Shown here in pieces: positions 1 through 7,537 of a DNA stretch of 20,910 nt. The notes beneath the pieces are model-generated. The model worked only from the letters and a program-made list of their open reading frames with translations, was not told where the DNA came from and did no database searches. Both the position numbers and the translations under genes were made by a program. Numbering within the stretch: the stretch's first letter is position 1; every line of letters starts with the position of its first letter. The stretch covers positions 1 through 20,910 of the IMG/VR virus record IMGVR_UViG_3300037587_000037; one strand, given 5' to 3'. Source of the DNA: a virus.

Positions 1-1
1 C

Positions 2-193
2 CAAATTATCAGAACTACAACATCCTTAAAAACCTCTGATCAGTTTGGTAAAGAGCTTGCTGACACCACTATCATTAAAGGTAGAGTGCATTATGCAAAG
101 GCTGTTGAAGATTGGAATCAACATGGTCTATCAACGGACCACTTCAAGGTACTGTTCATACGTGAAGATCAACCTACAAATGGAGGGTTGTAA
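2..193 (+). CDS. 3' end of an unidentified gene, probably head-completion/neck (partial)
   Basis: A reading frame enters from the left edge without a start and stays open for 63 codons to a TAA at 191-193. It ends with the residues QPTNGGL. Its stop overlaps the ATG of the next gene (TAATG), so it belongs to the same operon. I do not recognise a family from this fragment; the visible part includes the segments ELADTTIIKGRVHYAKA and DHFKVLFIRED. Its position directly before a tail-terminator-like gene and the sheath gene is where head-closure or neck proteins usually sit in contractile-tailed phages, so a neck or head-completion role is inferred from context only. Confidence 0.6.
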   Translation, partial: QIIRTTTSLKTSDQFGKELADTTIIKGRVHYAKAVEDWNQHGLSTDHFKVLFIREDQPTNGGL

Positions 194-777
194 TGGCTAT
201 TGACTACGATGCTATACTTGACAAATTCATCCTAGTAGCTCAAGAAGCTCTTCCCACAGAACTCTCATTAATAGGTGTTAGTGGGACTCTTCCTGCTGTA
301 ATTAGGTCTAGACAAGATGGTGCTAAACCAGACTATCCATACGCGACTATTGATGTACTAGATACGATAGATGAATCTGGTTGGCTATACTCGGAAACAA
401 TTAACAGTAATGATGAGACTGTTTATGAAACAAATAAACAGCTTCTACTAAATTACAGAGTCTATGGTGGCAATGCCGTTAACATAGCTCAAAAGCTTCA
501 TGGATTCTTCAGACTAAATAGAGTCCTTGGAGACATAATAAGTACCACAGGAGGATCTGTAGTCACTGTTGATGACGTAGATCAATCACCAATCCTACTT
601 GCAGATACATATTTAGAATCTGCTACTTTCAACATTACTTTTAATATAACAGATACCTTCGTCGATACAGCAGGTTCTGACAGCTTTACCACTGTTCATT
701 TGGACGGCACTATTTTTGATATTAGTACTGATGATCCAAACCCTCTCGATGTTGATATAATTGTACCCACACCTTAA
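193..777 (+). CDS. Neck / tail terminator-like protein (gp12-like, LIC_12616 type)
   Basis: This encodes 194 residues. The N-terminal part contains the segment PDYPYATIDVLD followed by a stretch ending in NYRVYGG, then a helix with the sequence AQKLHGFFRLNRVL. This order (a PYP-type strand, beta strands, then a helix carrying a short hydrophobic face) resembles the LIC_12616/neck-terminator gp12-like proteins that cap the tail tube at the head-tail joint. The location immediately upstream of sheath and tube genes fits a tail terminator. The C-terminal 35 residues are acidic and Thr/Asp-rich and may be flexible. The ATG at 193 overlaps the upstream stop, with GGAGGG just before it (182-187). 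The family assignment is from pattern memory and is moderately sure; a role as a tail completion protein is the main alternative. Confidence 0.65.
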   Translation: MAIDYDAILDKFILVAQEALPTELSLIGVSGTLPAVIRSRQDGAKPDYPYATIDVLDTIDESGWLYSETINSNDETVYETNKQLLLNYRVYGGNAVNIAQKLHGFFRLNRVLGDIISTTGGSVVTVDDVDQSPILLADTYLESATFNITFNITDTFVDTAGSDSFTTVHLDGTIFDISTDDPNPLDVDIIVPTP

Positions 778-780
778 TTA

Positions 781-796
781 AAGGAGAACTATCTTG
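781..796 (+). promoter_or_regulatory. Strong ribosome binding site with TTG start for the sheath gene
   Basis: AAGGAG at 781-786 lies eight bases before a TTG codon at 794. No ATG or GTG occurs in frame near the beginning of the sheath reading frame, and the following residues ALQDIVTVNISL are the expected family N-terminus, so TTG is the start. The Shine-Dalgarno decides the assignment. Confidence 0.8.
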
Positions 797-2149
797 GCTC
801 TACAAGATATTGTAACAGTAAACATTAGTTTACAAACTTCAGGGGTTAGCCGTGCAGGATTCGGCATCCCAATTTTCATTGGATCGCACCGTTGGTTTAC
901 TGAACGTGTCCGTTCTTATCCCGATGTAACTGCTGCCGCTGTAGATCTTCCTTCAGGTTCTGAGGAGTTGATTGCCGTAACCGCAGCCTTTGCACAAGAT
1001 ATTCCACCATCTATTGTTAAAGTTGGTCGTCGTGATGTCGATCTCTTGACTTATACCCCCGATACCGTAACTGCTATTGGTCAGGTCTTTGAGATAACTG
1101 TAGTTGGTACTGATAGTGTAGTTATCGCAGCTTCTTTCACTACAACAACAGGTTCGGAAACAGATACTGCTGTTGTCACTGCATTGGCTGCGGCCTTGTC
1201 TGGTATTGTTGGTGTTACCGTTGGTGGTACTACTACCTTGACACTGGCAGAAGCCACACCGGGAACTCCGTTTGCTGTCACTAAGATCACTAAGTTGACT
1301 CAATCAGTAACAGTAACTGAAACAGCGGAAGCTGTAATCGCCGCTATTGAAATCATTGATAACGACTTCTTCTTTGTAGCAACTCATGATCATACCCAAG
1401 TATTTATCTTGGCAATGGCTGCTGCTATTGAAGCACGTACTAAGATTTACTTTGTATCTGTGCAGGAAGCCGATGCTATTACTGCATTACAGGTTCCACC
1501 AGCTGCTGGTGATACACTAGGTAAGCTTGAAGAATCTAATTTCTTCCGTACTTCTGGTTGGTTCCACCACACAGCTGATGCTGCTTTCCCTGAGATGGCT
1601 TTCATTGCGATTGCTGCACCATCCGATCCCGGTGCTAAGATTTGGGCTAACAACCGTATCGCTGCTGTTGCTGCTTCTCAAGATCCAGCTACTAACATTC
1701 CTCTGACATTTACTCAGACGGATAACCTGAATAACCGTAATGCTAACTGGATCGGAACTGTAGGTGGTATTGATATCACTCGTATCGGTAAAGTTTCTGC
1801 TAACGAATTCATTGATATCATACGTAACCGTGATTTCTTGGAAGCACGTATTACTGAAGGATTGCAGAATAAGCAGATCAACGCACCAGTTATTCCATTC
1901 ACCGATCCCGGTATTAGCGAGATTCGTAGTGTTGTTACTTCTGTATTGAATCGCTCAGTTTCTACTGCAACAGTTCCTAGTATCTTGCAAGATAAAGATC
2001 CGTATACAACTAACTTCCCACGAGCAGCTGATGTTAGTTTCGCTGACAAACAAGCTCGTACATTGAATGCTTCTTTCACAGCGTTCTTAGCCGGTGCCAT
2101 ACAGATCACTAAGATCACTGGTGTCCTAACATTTGATGCAAGCGCATAA
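794..2149 (+). CDS. Tail sheath protein (DUF3383-type)
   Basis: This 451-residue protein begins ALQDIVTVNISLQTSGVSR, then AGFGIPIFIG, the characteristic opening of DUF3383 phage proteins, which form the contractile sheath around the tail tube. Residues about 96-170 form a Thr/Val/Ala-rich beta insertion with the look of a small surface domain. The C-terminal half contains the conserved-looking segments NWIGTVGGIDITRIGKV and NRDFLEARITEGLQ, and it ends with the strand-rich region that interlocks subunits in sheath proteins. It starts at TTG behind AAGGAG. All 18 arginine codons are CGN (16 are CGT), none AGA/AGG, unlike the baseplate genes, as expected for a very highly made structural protein. 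The tube gene follows after 13 bases. Confidence 0.87.
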   Translation: MALQDIVTVNISLQTSGVSRAGFGIPIFIGSHRWFTERVRSYPDVTAAAVDLPSGSEELIAVTAAFAQDIPPSIVKVGRRDVDLLTYTPDTVTAIGQVFEITVVGTDSVVIAASFTTTTGSETDTAVVTALAAALSGIVGVTVGGTTTLTLAEATPGTPFAVTKITKLTQSVTVTETAEAVIAAIEIIDNDFFFVATHDHTQVFILAMAAAIEARTKIYFVSVQEADAITALQVPPAAGDTLGKLEESNFFRTSGWFHHTADAAFPEMAFIAIAAPSDPGAKIWANNRIAAVAASQDPATNIPLTFTQTDNLNNRNANWIGTVGGIDITRIGKVSANEFIDIIRNRDFLEARITEGLQNKQINAPVIPFTDPGISEIRSVVTSVLNRSVSTATVPSILQDKDPYTTNFPRAADVSFADKQARTLNASFTAFLAGAIQITKITGVLTFDASA

Positions 2150-2162
2150 GGAGTAGTAGCAA

Positions 2163-2663
2163 ATGGCTTTACCCGTATATTCTTCAAGAGAAGTCTCTAT
2201 AGCATGGTCAGGTCAAAAGCTTGACGGATTGGCTCCAGATTCTTTTGTAACATTCTCTCTAAATTCCGACCTTACTGATGAAGAAGTTGGTGCTGATGGA
2301 CAAGTGAATATCTCACGTTTACCTGATAACACAGGTTCGTGTACTTTCTCTTTCCAACAGAACTCAACAGCTAACTTGATCCTCTCAGGTATTTTGTTAG
2401 CACAACAGAACTCCCCAACGTTCATCACAGGCTCTCTGACCATCGTTGATCCATCAGGTAGTGTACTTGCATTACTTACTAATGCTCACATTAAGACAGC
2501 CCCTGAGGTATCTCTGGGCAGTACTGCAACAGGTGCTACTCGTGATTGGGTGTTCTTCTGTGAAAATATGAACTTCACTGAAGCGCCTGAAGGTGTTGCT
2601 ACACTTACAGGAGATGCTGCATTGATCGCTGGTGCCATCACATCGATTCTAGGTAACATCTAA
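2163..2663 (+). CDS. Tail tube protein (DUF3277-type)
   Basis: The product is 166 residues. The opening VYSSREVSIAWSGQKLDG and the following DSFVTFSLNSD and the Gly/Asp-rich loop match DUF3277 phage proteins, which form the inner tail tube and sit next to DUF3383 sheath genes. The segment TGSCTFSFQQNSTANLILSG is typical of tube proteins, where a beta strand and an Asn-rich loop are followed by a short helix. GGAG at 2150-2153 precedes the ATG. The gene is closed by a hairpin terminator that begins within its stop codon, separating the two major structural genes (sheath and tube) from the less abundant proteins downstream. Assignment rests on sequence pattern and on gene order together. Confidence 0.85.
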   Translation: MALPVYSSREVSIAWSGQKLDGLAPDSFVTFSLNSDLTDEEVGADGQVNISRLPDNTGSCTFSFQQNSTANLILSGILLAQQNSPTFITGSLTIVDPSGSVLALLTNAHIKTAPEVSLGSTATGATRDWVFFCENMNFTEAPEGVATLTGDAALIAGAITSILGNI

Positions 2664-2692
2664 TAAGAGGGGCTTTATGCCCCTTATTTTTT
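2662..2692 (+). terminator. Rho-independent terminator after the tube gene
   Basis: GGGGC (2669-2673) and GCCCC (2679-2683) pair around the loop TTTAT, and AATAA (2662-2666) can pair with TTATT (2684-2688) beyond a two-base bulge. The 3' arm runs into a T-rich tract at 2687-2692. The hairpin begins inside the tube stop codon. It probably attenuates rather than stops transcription, because no clear promoter follows before the chaperone gene; that would leave sheath and tube mRNA more abundant than downstream mRNA. Confidence 0.8.
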
Positions 2693-2712
2693 CTGTAGGA
2701 GGAAAAAGAATA

Positions 2713-3216
2713 ATGGACGATATTAAGAAAATTACACAAGCTGCACTAGCACAGGCTGGGGTACATTCTATTAACATTAAAGGTAAGACTTACACAATTG
2801 AGTTGTTGCCTGCTACCCAAGCATTTGCGGTAGCTATTCAATTAGTGAAGGTAGCCCTTCCGACTATCGGTGCAATTGTTGATGGTACTAAAAAGCAAGA
2901 TCTAATTCTACCTGAAGAAGATAACCTATTCACAGATGCAGCAGTATTACTAGTAGCCCAGATGAATAACATCAGTGTGCTAGATATTGTCCAATTGCTT
3001 ACGCAAAAGATCACTCTGGATGGTAAGGCAGTTAACATTGATGACGAGTTTAAAGGCAACCTTGGTGGTCTAGTTTGTCTTTTAGAGTTTACTCTTAAGG
3101 AGAACGTGGGTGATTTTTTTACCGAATATCTTCAGGCAAAGGGAATTTCAATACAGAGCCTGAAGGATCTGATGGGAACGAAGGAAGAAACTACCTCACC
3201 CTCAGAAGAAACGTAG
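2713..3216 (+). CDS. Tail assembly chaperone, zero-frame product (gpG-like)
   Basis: The zero-frame product is 167 residues and sits between tube and tape measure genes, the position of the lambda G / P2 E type chaperone that holds the tape measure protein during tail assembly. It is largely helical, with the segments ITQAALAQAGV, TQAFAVAIQLVKVALP and LGGLVCLLEFTLKENVGDFF, and ends with an acidic Ser/Thr/Glu tail. I start it at the ATG at 2713 behind TAGGAGGA (2697-2704). An in-frame ATG at 2677 lies in the loop of the terminator hairpin and has no Shine-Dalgarno, so it is unlikely to be used. The end overlaps an open -1 frame that continues to 3422, indicating a frameshifted longer form. Confidence 0.83.
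   Translation: MDDIKKITQAALAQAGVHSINIKGKTYTIELLPATQAFAVAIQLVKVALPTIGAIVDGTKKQDLILPEEDNLFTDAAVLLVAQMNNISVLDIVQLLTQKITLDGKAVNIDDEFKGNLGGLVCLLEFTLKENVGDFFTEYLQAKGISIQSLKDLMGTKEETTSPSEET
3114..3165 (+). other. Predicted -1 programmed frameshift signal (slippery sites and hairpin)
   Basis: T TTT TTT occupies 3114-3120 exactly in the X XXY YYZ register of the chaperone frame. Nine bases later a perfect 8-bp inverted repeat, CTTCAGGC (3130-3137) and GCCTGAAG (3158-3165), can form a hairpin with a 20-base loop, the normal layout of slippery site, spacer and stimulatory structure. A second canonical heptamer in the same register, A AAG GGA, occupies 3138-3144 inside the loop. Either slip leads to the -1 frame that is open from 3114 to the TAA at 3420-3422, and both give a 236-residue fusion. 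Which heptamer is used cannot be told from sequence alone. Confidence 0.72.
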
Positions 3217-3422
3217 AAGATAACTCAACTCTGACAAATAGTGATTGGTTATTCTATAACATTTTATCAAGTAAACATTGTCCTGCTACAGATATCAAAA
3301 CACTACAATGGGAGTATACTCTTCCAGAGTTCCTTAAATTAAAAGAATACGTTGAGATTATGGATAGTGCAGAAAGGGCTTCTCATAAAGATCTCGAAGT
3401 TAAAAGAAACTCAATCAAATAA
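3114..3422 (+). CDS. Tail assembly chaperone -1 frameshift extension (gpT-like part of gpGT)
   Basis: This frame has no convincing start of its own and is open from just after a TGA at 3111-3113 to TAA at 3420-3422. It is offset -1 from the upstream chaperone gene. The translated segment includes SDWLFYNILSSKHCPATDI, then TLPEFLKLKEYVEIMDSAE. This pattern, with Trp/Leu-rich short helices around a proline and a charged C-terminus, looks like the T-domain of phage GT or P2 E' proteins that bridges chaperone and tape measure. It would be made only as the C-terminal part of a 236-residue fusion. It ends nine bases before the tape measure start, the conserved order. An independent small gene is unlikely because no start with a Shine-Dalgarno is present. 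Confidence 0.72.
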   Translation, partial: FFYRISSGKGNFNTEPEGSDGNEGRNYLTLRRNVEDNSTLTNSDWLFYNILSSKHCPATDIKTLQWEYTLPEFLKLKEYVEIMDSAERASHKDLEVKRNSIK

Positions 3423-3431
3423 AGTGAGAAC

Positions 3432-5621
3432 ATGATGGCAACAGAAACTGTAAATGATTGGGTAGTAAAGGTAGGTTTTGACGATTCTGAAGTTGTTAAG
3501 GGTGCTAAACGTGTTGAGAAAGTCATGCAAAGGCTTGCCAGAACACAGGCCAAACTGAATAAGAACATAGGGAAAGTTTCATCAATAAAGGTAGACCTTG
3601 ATACTTCAGCCTTTGATAAAAGTGCTAGGAAGATTGAAAGTACTCTTAACAGGTTTGCTAAGACACGAGCTAAGGTTAATCGGGGTGATGAACTAGTAAC
3701 CAAACCACCTAAGCGTGTGAAGACCCCTAAAACCTCCCCTGCCAGTAACATACTTAAAAAAGAACAAGATGAATTAAAGACTATTAATTCATTGGAGGCT
3801 AAGCGTCTACAGCTTCGTAGATCCATAGAAAGAGCTAAAGACCTTGACATAGAAACTGGTGGATTTACTAGATCCCTTAGAGGCGGTAAAGTAGATAGAC
3901 TAGAGCAAAGACGTTTAGAGCTTGAGAATCTAATAACAAAGGAAAAACGTAAGCAAAAGGATCTTGCAGAGAAGACTGCTAAGTTAAATTTAGCTACGGC
4001 AAAAGTGGCCCCAGTTGTCACCCCACCGAAACCCAAGGTCACGAAAGCACCTAGTAAGTTTCAACTAACCGATGAACGTCAACTAAAGCTTGCTAACACT
4101 ATCGATTCTGTTATCAGGCGGGCTGCCAGAGGTTTAGATAAAAACTCAGAAGGGTTTAACAAACTAAACGCAGAAGCGGGAAGACTTAAAAAGACTATCT
4201 CCGGTGTTGGTAGCAGAATTGGTTTAGAGAAATTAAATAACCAGATCAGAATCCTAAGGGATAACACTACATCGGCTACAGCAACTTCTCGTAGGTTGAC
4301 TCAGCAGATGGATTCACAAAAATTCGCTTCTAACTCGCTACGTAACAGTATTAGAAATCTAGGTGCTCAATACGCTTCTGTGTTCCTTGCTATTGAAGGT
4401 GCTAGAGCTTTCTTTAATACAGGTAGAGAATTCGACTCTATAAACGCATCGTTACTTGCTGCGTCAGGAAGTTATGTACAAGCTGGTAAAGACTTTGAAT
4501 TCATCAAAGATATTTCCTTAGGTCTGGGTATCGGACTTAGTGACGTAGCTACTGGTTTCGCTAAAATAGGTGCAGCCGGTAGAGCCTCAGGTTTAAGTAC
4601 CGGGGTGATCCAACAGTCTTTCTCAGACATATCTAAAACTGTACGAGCTTTTGGTTTAAGCCAAGATAGAGCTGGTCTAGTATTCCTAGGTTTCCAGCAG
4701 ATCCTGTCAAAAGGTGTGGTTTCTATGCAGGAACTTCGCCAGCAGATCGGTGAGCAGCTTCCCACGGCAATACCAATTGCTAAGAAAGCTTTGAAGGCTA
4801 TGGGTTCTAGTTTTACTAGTCTAGACGATGCAGTTAAATCTGGTACATTGTCAGCTAAAGAGTTCGTTCCTATATTCTCAAGATTACTTAGAGAAAACGT
4901 TGAAGAATCTGGAGCGTTAGAAGCATCCTTGAATACCATCACGGCTGCACAACAAAGATTCACTTCAACACTTCAACTATTAACCATCAGGTCGTTTCAA
5001 GCTGGTGGTAAGAAAGGTCTAGTATTCTTCTTCAACAAAATCACTGAGGCTGCTGAGGTTTTTGCACCTTCATTTAAGATACTTGGTAAGGTAGTTGGAG
5101 CAGCCGCTACTGCATTAGGTGGTTTACTTAGAGCAGTATCAATCATGGCAATTCCGTTCCAAACGTTAATTGGTTTGGTAAATGATTTATTAGGGGCATT
5201 ACTGGACATTCCAGACGCTACTGAAGAGGGTGCCACAAACTTCTCGAAGTTAATAGATGGAATGTTAATTTCACTTAAGTTCTTAATTGGTGCATTACTA
5301 ATCATTCCCGGTTTGATAGAGGAATTTTTCCTCGCCATAGATCGAATAAAGGATAAGTTTGACTTCGGTTCCTTGTCAGGGATATTAGATGTACCCGGTC
5401 AGATAGCCTCCGCTGCTGGAAGGCAAGCGTTAGAGACATTCGGAGCGACTTTCGAGAAACCTCTTTTCCCTGAAAAGAATGAAACATCAACTAGTACCGT
5501 AAACTCTGGTAACAACATAACTGTCACTATCGATGCTACTGGTGCCGAATCGGATGGCGTGATAGATCAAATCGAAGACTTTTTCCAAGATTTGTTCAAG
5601 ACCGCAGTACCATCTGAATAA
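3432..5621 (+). CDS. Tape measure protein
   Basis: The product is about 729 residues (two adjacent ATGs at 3432 and 3435; the second is slightly better spaced from AGTGAG). Residues 1-300 are Lys/Arg-rich and helical with coiled-coil character. Residues about 320-500 match the tape-measure core domain: FDSINASLLAASGS, GLGIGLSDVATGFAKIGAA, MQELRQQIGEQLPTAIP and a SAKEFVPIFSRLL stretch. Hydrophobic segments around residues 550-640 (for example FLIGALLIIPGLIEEFFLAI) are the part thought to insert into the host membrane during DNA delivery. The C-terminus is Ser/Thr/Asn-rich and acidic. At roughly 0.15 nm per residue, the family rule of thumb, the tail would be near 110 nm. It follows the chaperone genes directly, as in most tailed phages. 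Confidence 0.93.
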   Translation: MMATETVNDWVVKVGFDDSEVVKGAKRVEKVMQRLARTQAKLNKNIGKVSSIKVDLDTSAFDKSARKIESTLNRFAKTRAKVNRGDELVTKPPKRVKTPKTSPASNILKKEQDELKTINSLEAKRLQLRRSIERAKDLDIETGGFTRSLRGGKVDRLEQRRLELENLITKEKRKQKDLAEKTAKLNLATAKVAPVVTPPKPKVTKAPSKFQLTDERQLKLANTIDSVIRRAARGLDKNSEGFNKLNAEAGRLKKTISGVGSRIGLEKLNNQIRILRDNTTSATATSRRLTQQMDSQKFASNSLRNSIRNLGAQYASVFLAIEGARAFFNTGREFDSINASLLAASGSYVQAGKDFEFIKDISLGLGIGLSDVATGFAKIGAAGRASGLSTGVIQQSFSDISKTVRAFGLSQDRAGLVFLGFQQILSKGVVSMQELRQQIGEQLPTAIPIAKKALKAMGSSFTSLDDAVKSGTLSAKEFVPIFSRLLRENVEESGALEASLNTITAAQQRFTSTLQLLTIRSFQAGGKKGLVFFFNKITEAAEVFAPSFKILGKVVGAAATALGGLLRAVSIMAIPFQTLIGLVNDLLGALLDIPDATEEGATNFSKLIDGMLISLKFLIGALLIIPGLIEEFFLAIDRIKDKFDFGSLSGILDVPGQIASAAGRQALETFGATFEKPLFPEKNETSTSTVNSGNNITVTIDATGAESDGVIDQIEDFFQDLFKTAVPSE

Positions 5622-5633
5622 CTTGGAGAACAA

Positions 5634-6215
5634 ATGTCAATATATTTCATTGAAGACCCTAACGGGATTATTTATGAATTAGATGCTACAGCTGACATCA
5701 CCTATAGACTCTCAGGTAAAGTAACAAGTAACCCTGTAGAGTCTGGTGAATCTGTAGCAGATAACTACGTTAATAATCCAGACGTAATTACCTTAAAAGG
5801 ATCTATCTCAGACGTTAAGTCTATATCTTCAGGTGGCGTTCCAAGCAAACAAACCCTAGATTTTATAACAGGGTTAAAAGCCCTCAAAGTAAACAGAGCA
5901 CTTCTCTCTTTACATTTCGGTAGTAAAGTGGGTGTGATAACAGATTGTGTAATAGAATCTTTAGACATTATCCAGAATGCCCAAAGGGGTAGTTTAGGGG
6001 CAGGTAGGGCTGGTAGAATTGATAGCTTCAGGGTATCAATCACTCTTAAGCAAATTAGGTTAGCTACTAGAGCGAGACTAACCGCTGTAAGAAGCGAAGT
6101 AATTGCAAATGATGCAAAACGTGAAACTGAAGGTGGGGGTAGCACCGCGACAATAACAGAAGACAAGAAGCGGATACTTGAAATATCTGCTGAGTTATGG
6201 GGGTTGAGGCAATAA
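5634..6215 (+). CDS. Dit-like baseplate protein
   Basis: This encodes 193 residues. The first 130 match the Dit-like N-terminal fold found directly after tape measure genes: TYRLSGKVTSNPVESGES, then DNYVNNPDVITLKGSISDV, the signature in which a short strand leads to 'NP' and a Leu-x-Gly strand. Further on, DFITGLKALKVNRALLSLHF and IDSFRVSITLKQIRLATRAR continue the beta sandwich. Such proteins form the ring linking tube to baseplate hub. Residues 150-193 are charged and probably extended or helical. GGAG at 5625-5628 precedes the ATG. The stop overlaps the ATG of the next gene (TAATG). Function is by family and position. Confidence 0.75.
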   Translation: MSIYFIEDPNGIIYELDATADITYRLSGKVTSNPVESGESVADNYVNNPDVITLKGSISDVKSISSGGVPSKQTLDFITGLKALKVNRALLSLHFGSKVGVITDCVIESLDIIQNAQRGSLGAGRAGRIDSFRVSITLKQIRLATRARLTAVRSEVIANDAKRETEGGGSTATITEDKKRILEISAELWGLRQ

Positions 6216-6553
6216 TGGCACTTAGAATTCCAGTACCAGATTCATCATCGTCTAAGCAAGATGTATCACTAGGTGGTATCAATTACACTTTCACTTTTTC
6301 TTATAATTCCAGAGACACACGTTGGAGATTCGATCTGACTATTAACGAAGTTGTTGTGATATCTGGGATAAAAGTGGTAGAGAATCAATTCTTCCTAGAC
6401 AGGTATTCCCTAGCTGATTTCAACCATGGTGATATCGCTTGTATAAGAGCAGAAGAGGATGGTAAAGACGTAGGAAGAGATAACTTTGGAATAGATAAAA
6501 GTTACGAACTTGTGTATTTTACCAATGAAGAACTAGCAGCATTTCTAGTATAG
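6215..6553 (+). CDS. Baseplate plug protein (Pam3 gp18-like)
   Basis: This encodes 112 residues. The pattern YTFTFSYNSRDTRWRFDLT, then ISGIKVVENQFFLDRY, and a terminal SYELVYFTNEEL matches the 'phage baseplate plug' family named for cyanophage Pam3 gp18: an N-terminal strand pair ending in YN-R-x-x-x-W, a G-I-x-V strand, and a final LVY strand. The proposed role is sealing the hub channel between tube and spike. I start at 6215, which overlaps the preceding TAA and has GAGG at 6206-6209; an in-frame ATG 18 bases upstream (6197) lies within the preceding gene and has a poorer site. The next gene follows after nine bases. Confidence 0.75.
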   Translation: MALRIPVPDSSSSKQDVSLGGINYTFTFSYNSRDTRWRFDLTINEVVVISGIKVVENQFFLDRYSLADFNHGDIACIRAEEDGKDVGRDNFGIDKSYELVYFTNEELAAFLV

Positions 6554-6562
6554 GAGGGTATG

Positions 6563-7534
6563 ATGGAGGAGATCTTTTTAAGGAAGTACTCTTTAACAAT
6601 AGGAAGAGAAACCTTCCTCGTCCTGAGGACAATACCTGCTGATACCGTAACACCGGGAGGAGAAGAAAGTACCCCTCTCACTTCTGGTGCAAACTTGGAT
6701 GATGGTAGTTATGTAGATTTCGTAACTAAACCTGATAAAGCGATTACTCTTACAGACTTAAGGATCACAGCCAATATCGTAGATTCTAAAGCCGGAACGA
6801 CAAACAAACAAAAGACAACGATTACAATATTCAACTTATCAGAAACCAATCAGAAGATCATACAATCAGATGACACAGTACTATTGAAAGCTGGTTACGA
6901 AATTGATGGACCAGAATTGCCCCTGATCTTTGCAGGACAGATCACCTCTGTAACAACTACAAAGAAAGGGCAAGATACAGTAACCAAAATCATTTGTGAA
7001 GCAGCTAAGGTTGCTCGAAAGAATATCAAGTTCAGTAAAACACCAACAAGAAATGAAACTAGTGAAACTATTGCTAATTACTATGCTGGGGTAGCTGCTA
7101 AGAATGGGATACCCACGGGTAACGTGTTCGTCCCTATAGCTATAGATTATCCATCAGGTCTTTCAGCCGGTGGGAATTTATTCGCATCAATGGAAGAGTT
7201 CTGTAAAAAAGCTAGTCTTAAAGTCTATGTAACTCTTGGTAAACTCTATATAGAACCCATAGATTCTATACCAGCTACCGTGGCTATCAATATTGAAGCA
7301 GAGAATATCAAAGGGACCATAAGATCTCAAGATGATTCAGCTGGTAAGACTACCAAGCAGTCTAAAAAAGGTATCGAGTTCACAGTGTTCTTGGATGGAC
7401 GAATTACAGCAGCTAAATTGGTCAATATAAACTTTGGAGAGTTCAGAGGTGAGTATAAAGTTATCTCTGTCAATTTTAAAATGGACTACGAAGGTGCTAC
7501 GTGGGATACAATAGTTAGTTGTGTGAGGATATAG
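6563..7534 (+). CDS. Baseplate hub protein (gp27/gpD-like)
   Basis: The product is about 323 residues. GGAGGG lies at 6553-6558, too close to an ATG at 6560 but well placed for the ATG at 6563, so I use the latter. Residues 60-150 resemble a hub domain: DLRITANIVDSKAG, TTITIFNLSETNQKII and LIFAGQITSVTTTKKG, with the N-L-S/T and F-x-G-x-I motifs common to phage hub proteins. The middle contains NETSETIANYYAGVAAKNGI, typical of the helix linking the two tube-like hub domains. The C-terminal region (GIEFTVFLDGRI, then GEYKVISVNFKMDYEGATWDT) is the usual ending. It would form the trimeric hub on which the spike sits. Neighbours (plug before, spike after) agree. Confidence 0.8.
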   Translation: MEEIFLRKYSLTIGRETFLVLRTIPADTVTPGGEESTPLTSGANLDDGSYVDFVTKPDKAITLTDLRITANIVDSKAGTTNKQKTTITIFNLSETNQKIIQSDDTVLLKAGYEIDGPELPLIFAGQITSVTTTKKGQDTVTKIICEAAKVARKNIKFSKTPTRNETSETIANYYAGVAAKNGIPTGNVFVPIAIDYPSGLSAGGNLFASMEEFCKKASLKVYVTLGKLYIEPIDSIPATVAINIEAENIKGTIRSQDDSAGKTTKQSKKGIEFTVFLDGRITAAKLVNINFGEFRGEYKVISVNFKMDYEGATWDTIVSCVRI

Positions 7535-7537
7535 AAA

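Noticed and set aside
953-2187. Several - strand open frames opposite the sheath gene
   Set aside because: They mirror Thr/Val/Ala-rich sheath coding sequence, show Ser/Cys/Arg- or Val-rich low complexity, and have no plausible start signals or families.
2677-2712. Upstream ATG that would lengthen the chaperone by 12 residues
   Set aside because: It lies in the terminator hairpin without a Shine-Dalgarno, while the ATG at 2713 has TAGGAGGA at a good distance.
3383-4042. Long open frame of 219 codons on the - strand opposite the tape measure gene
   Set aside because: It lies wholly within a confidently assigned gene on the other strand, apart from its 3' end, has low-complexity Leu/Ser/Arg-rich composition typical of antisense shadows, and has no operon context.
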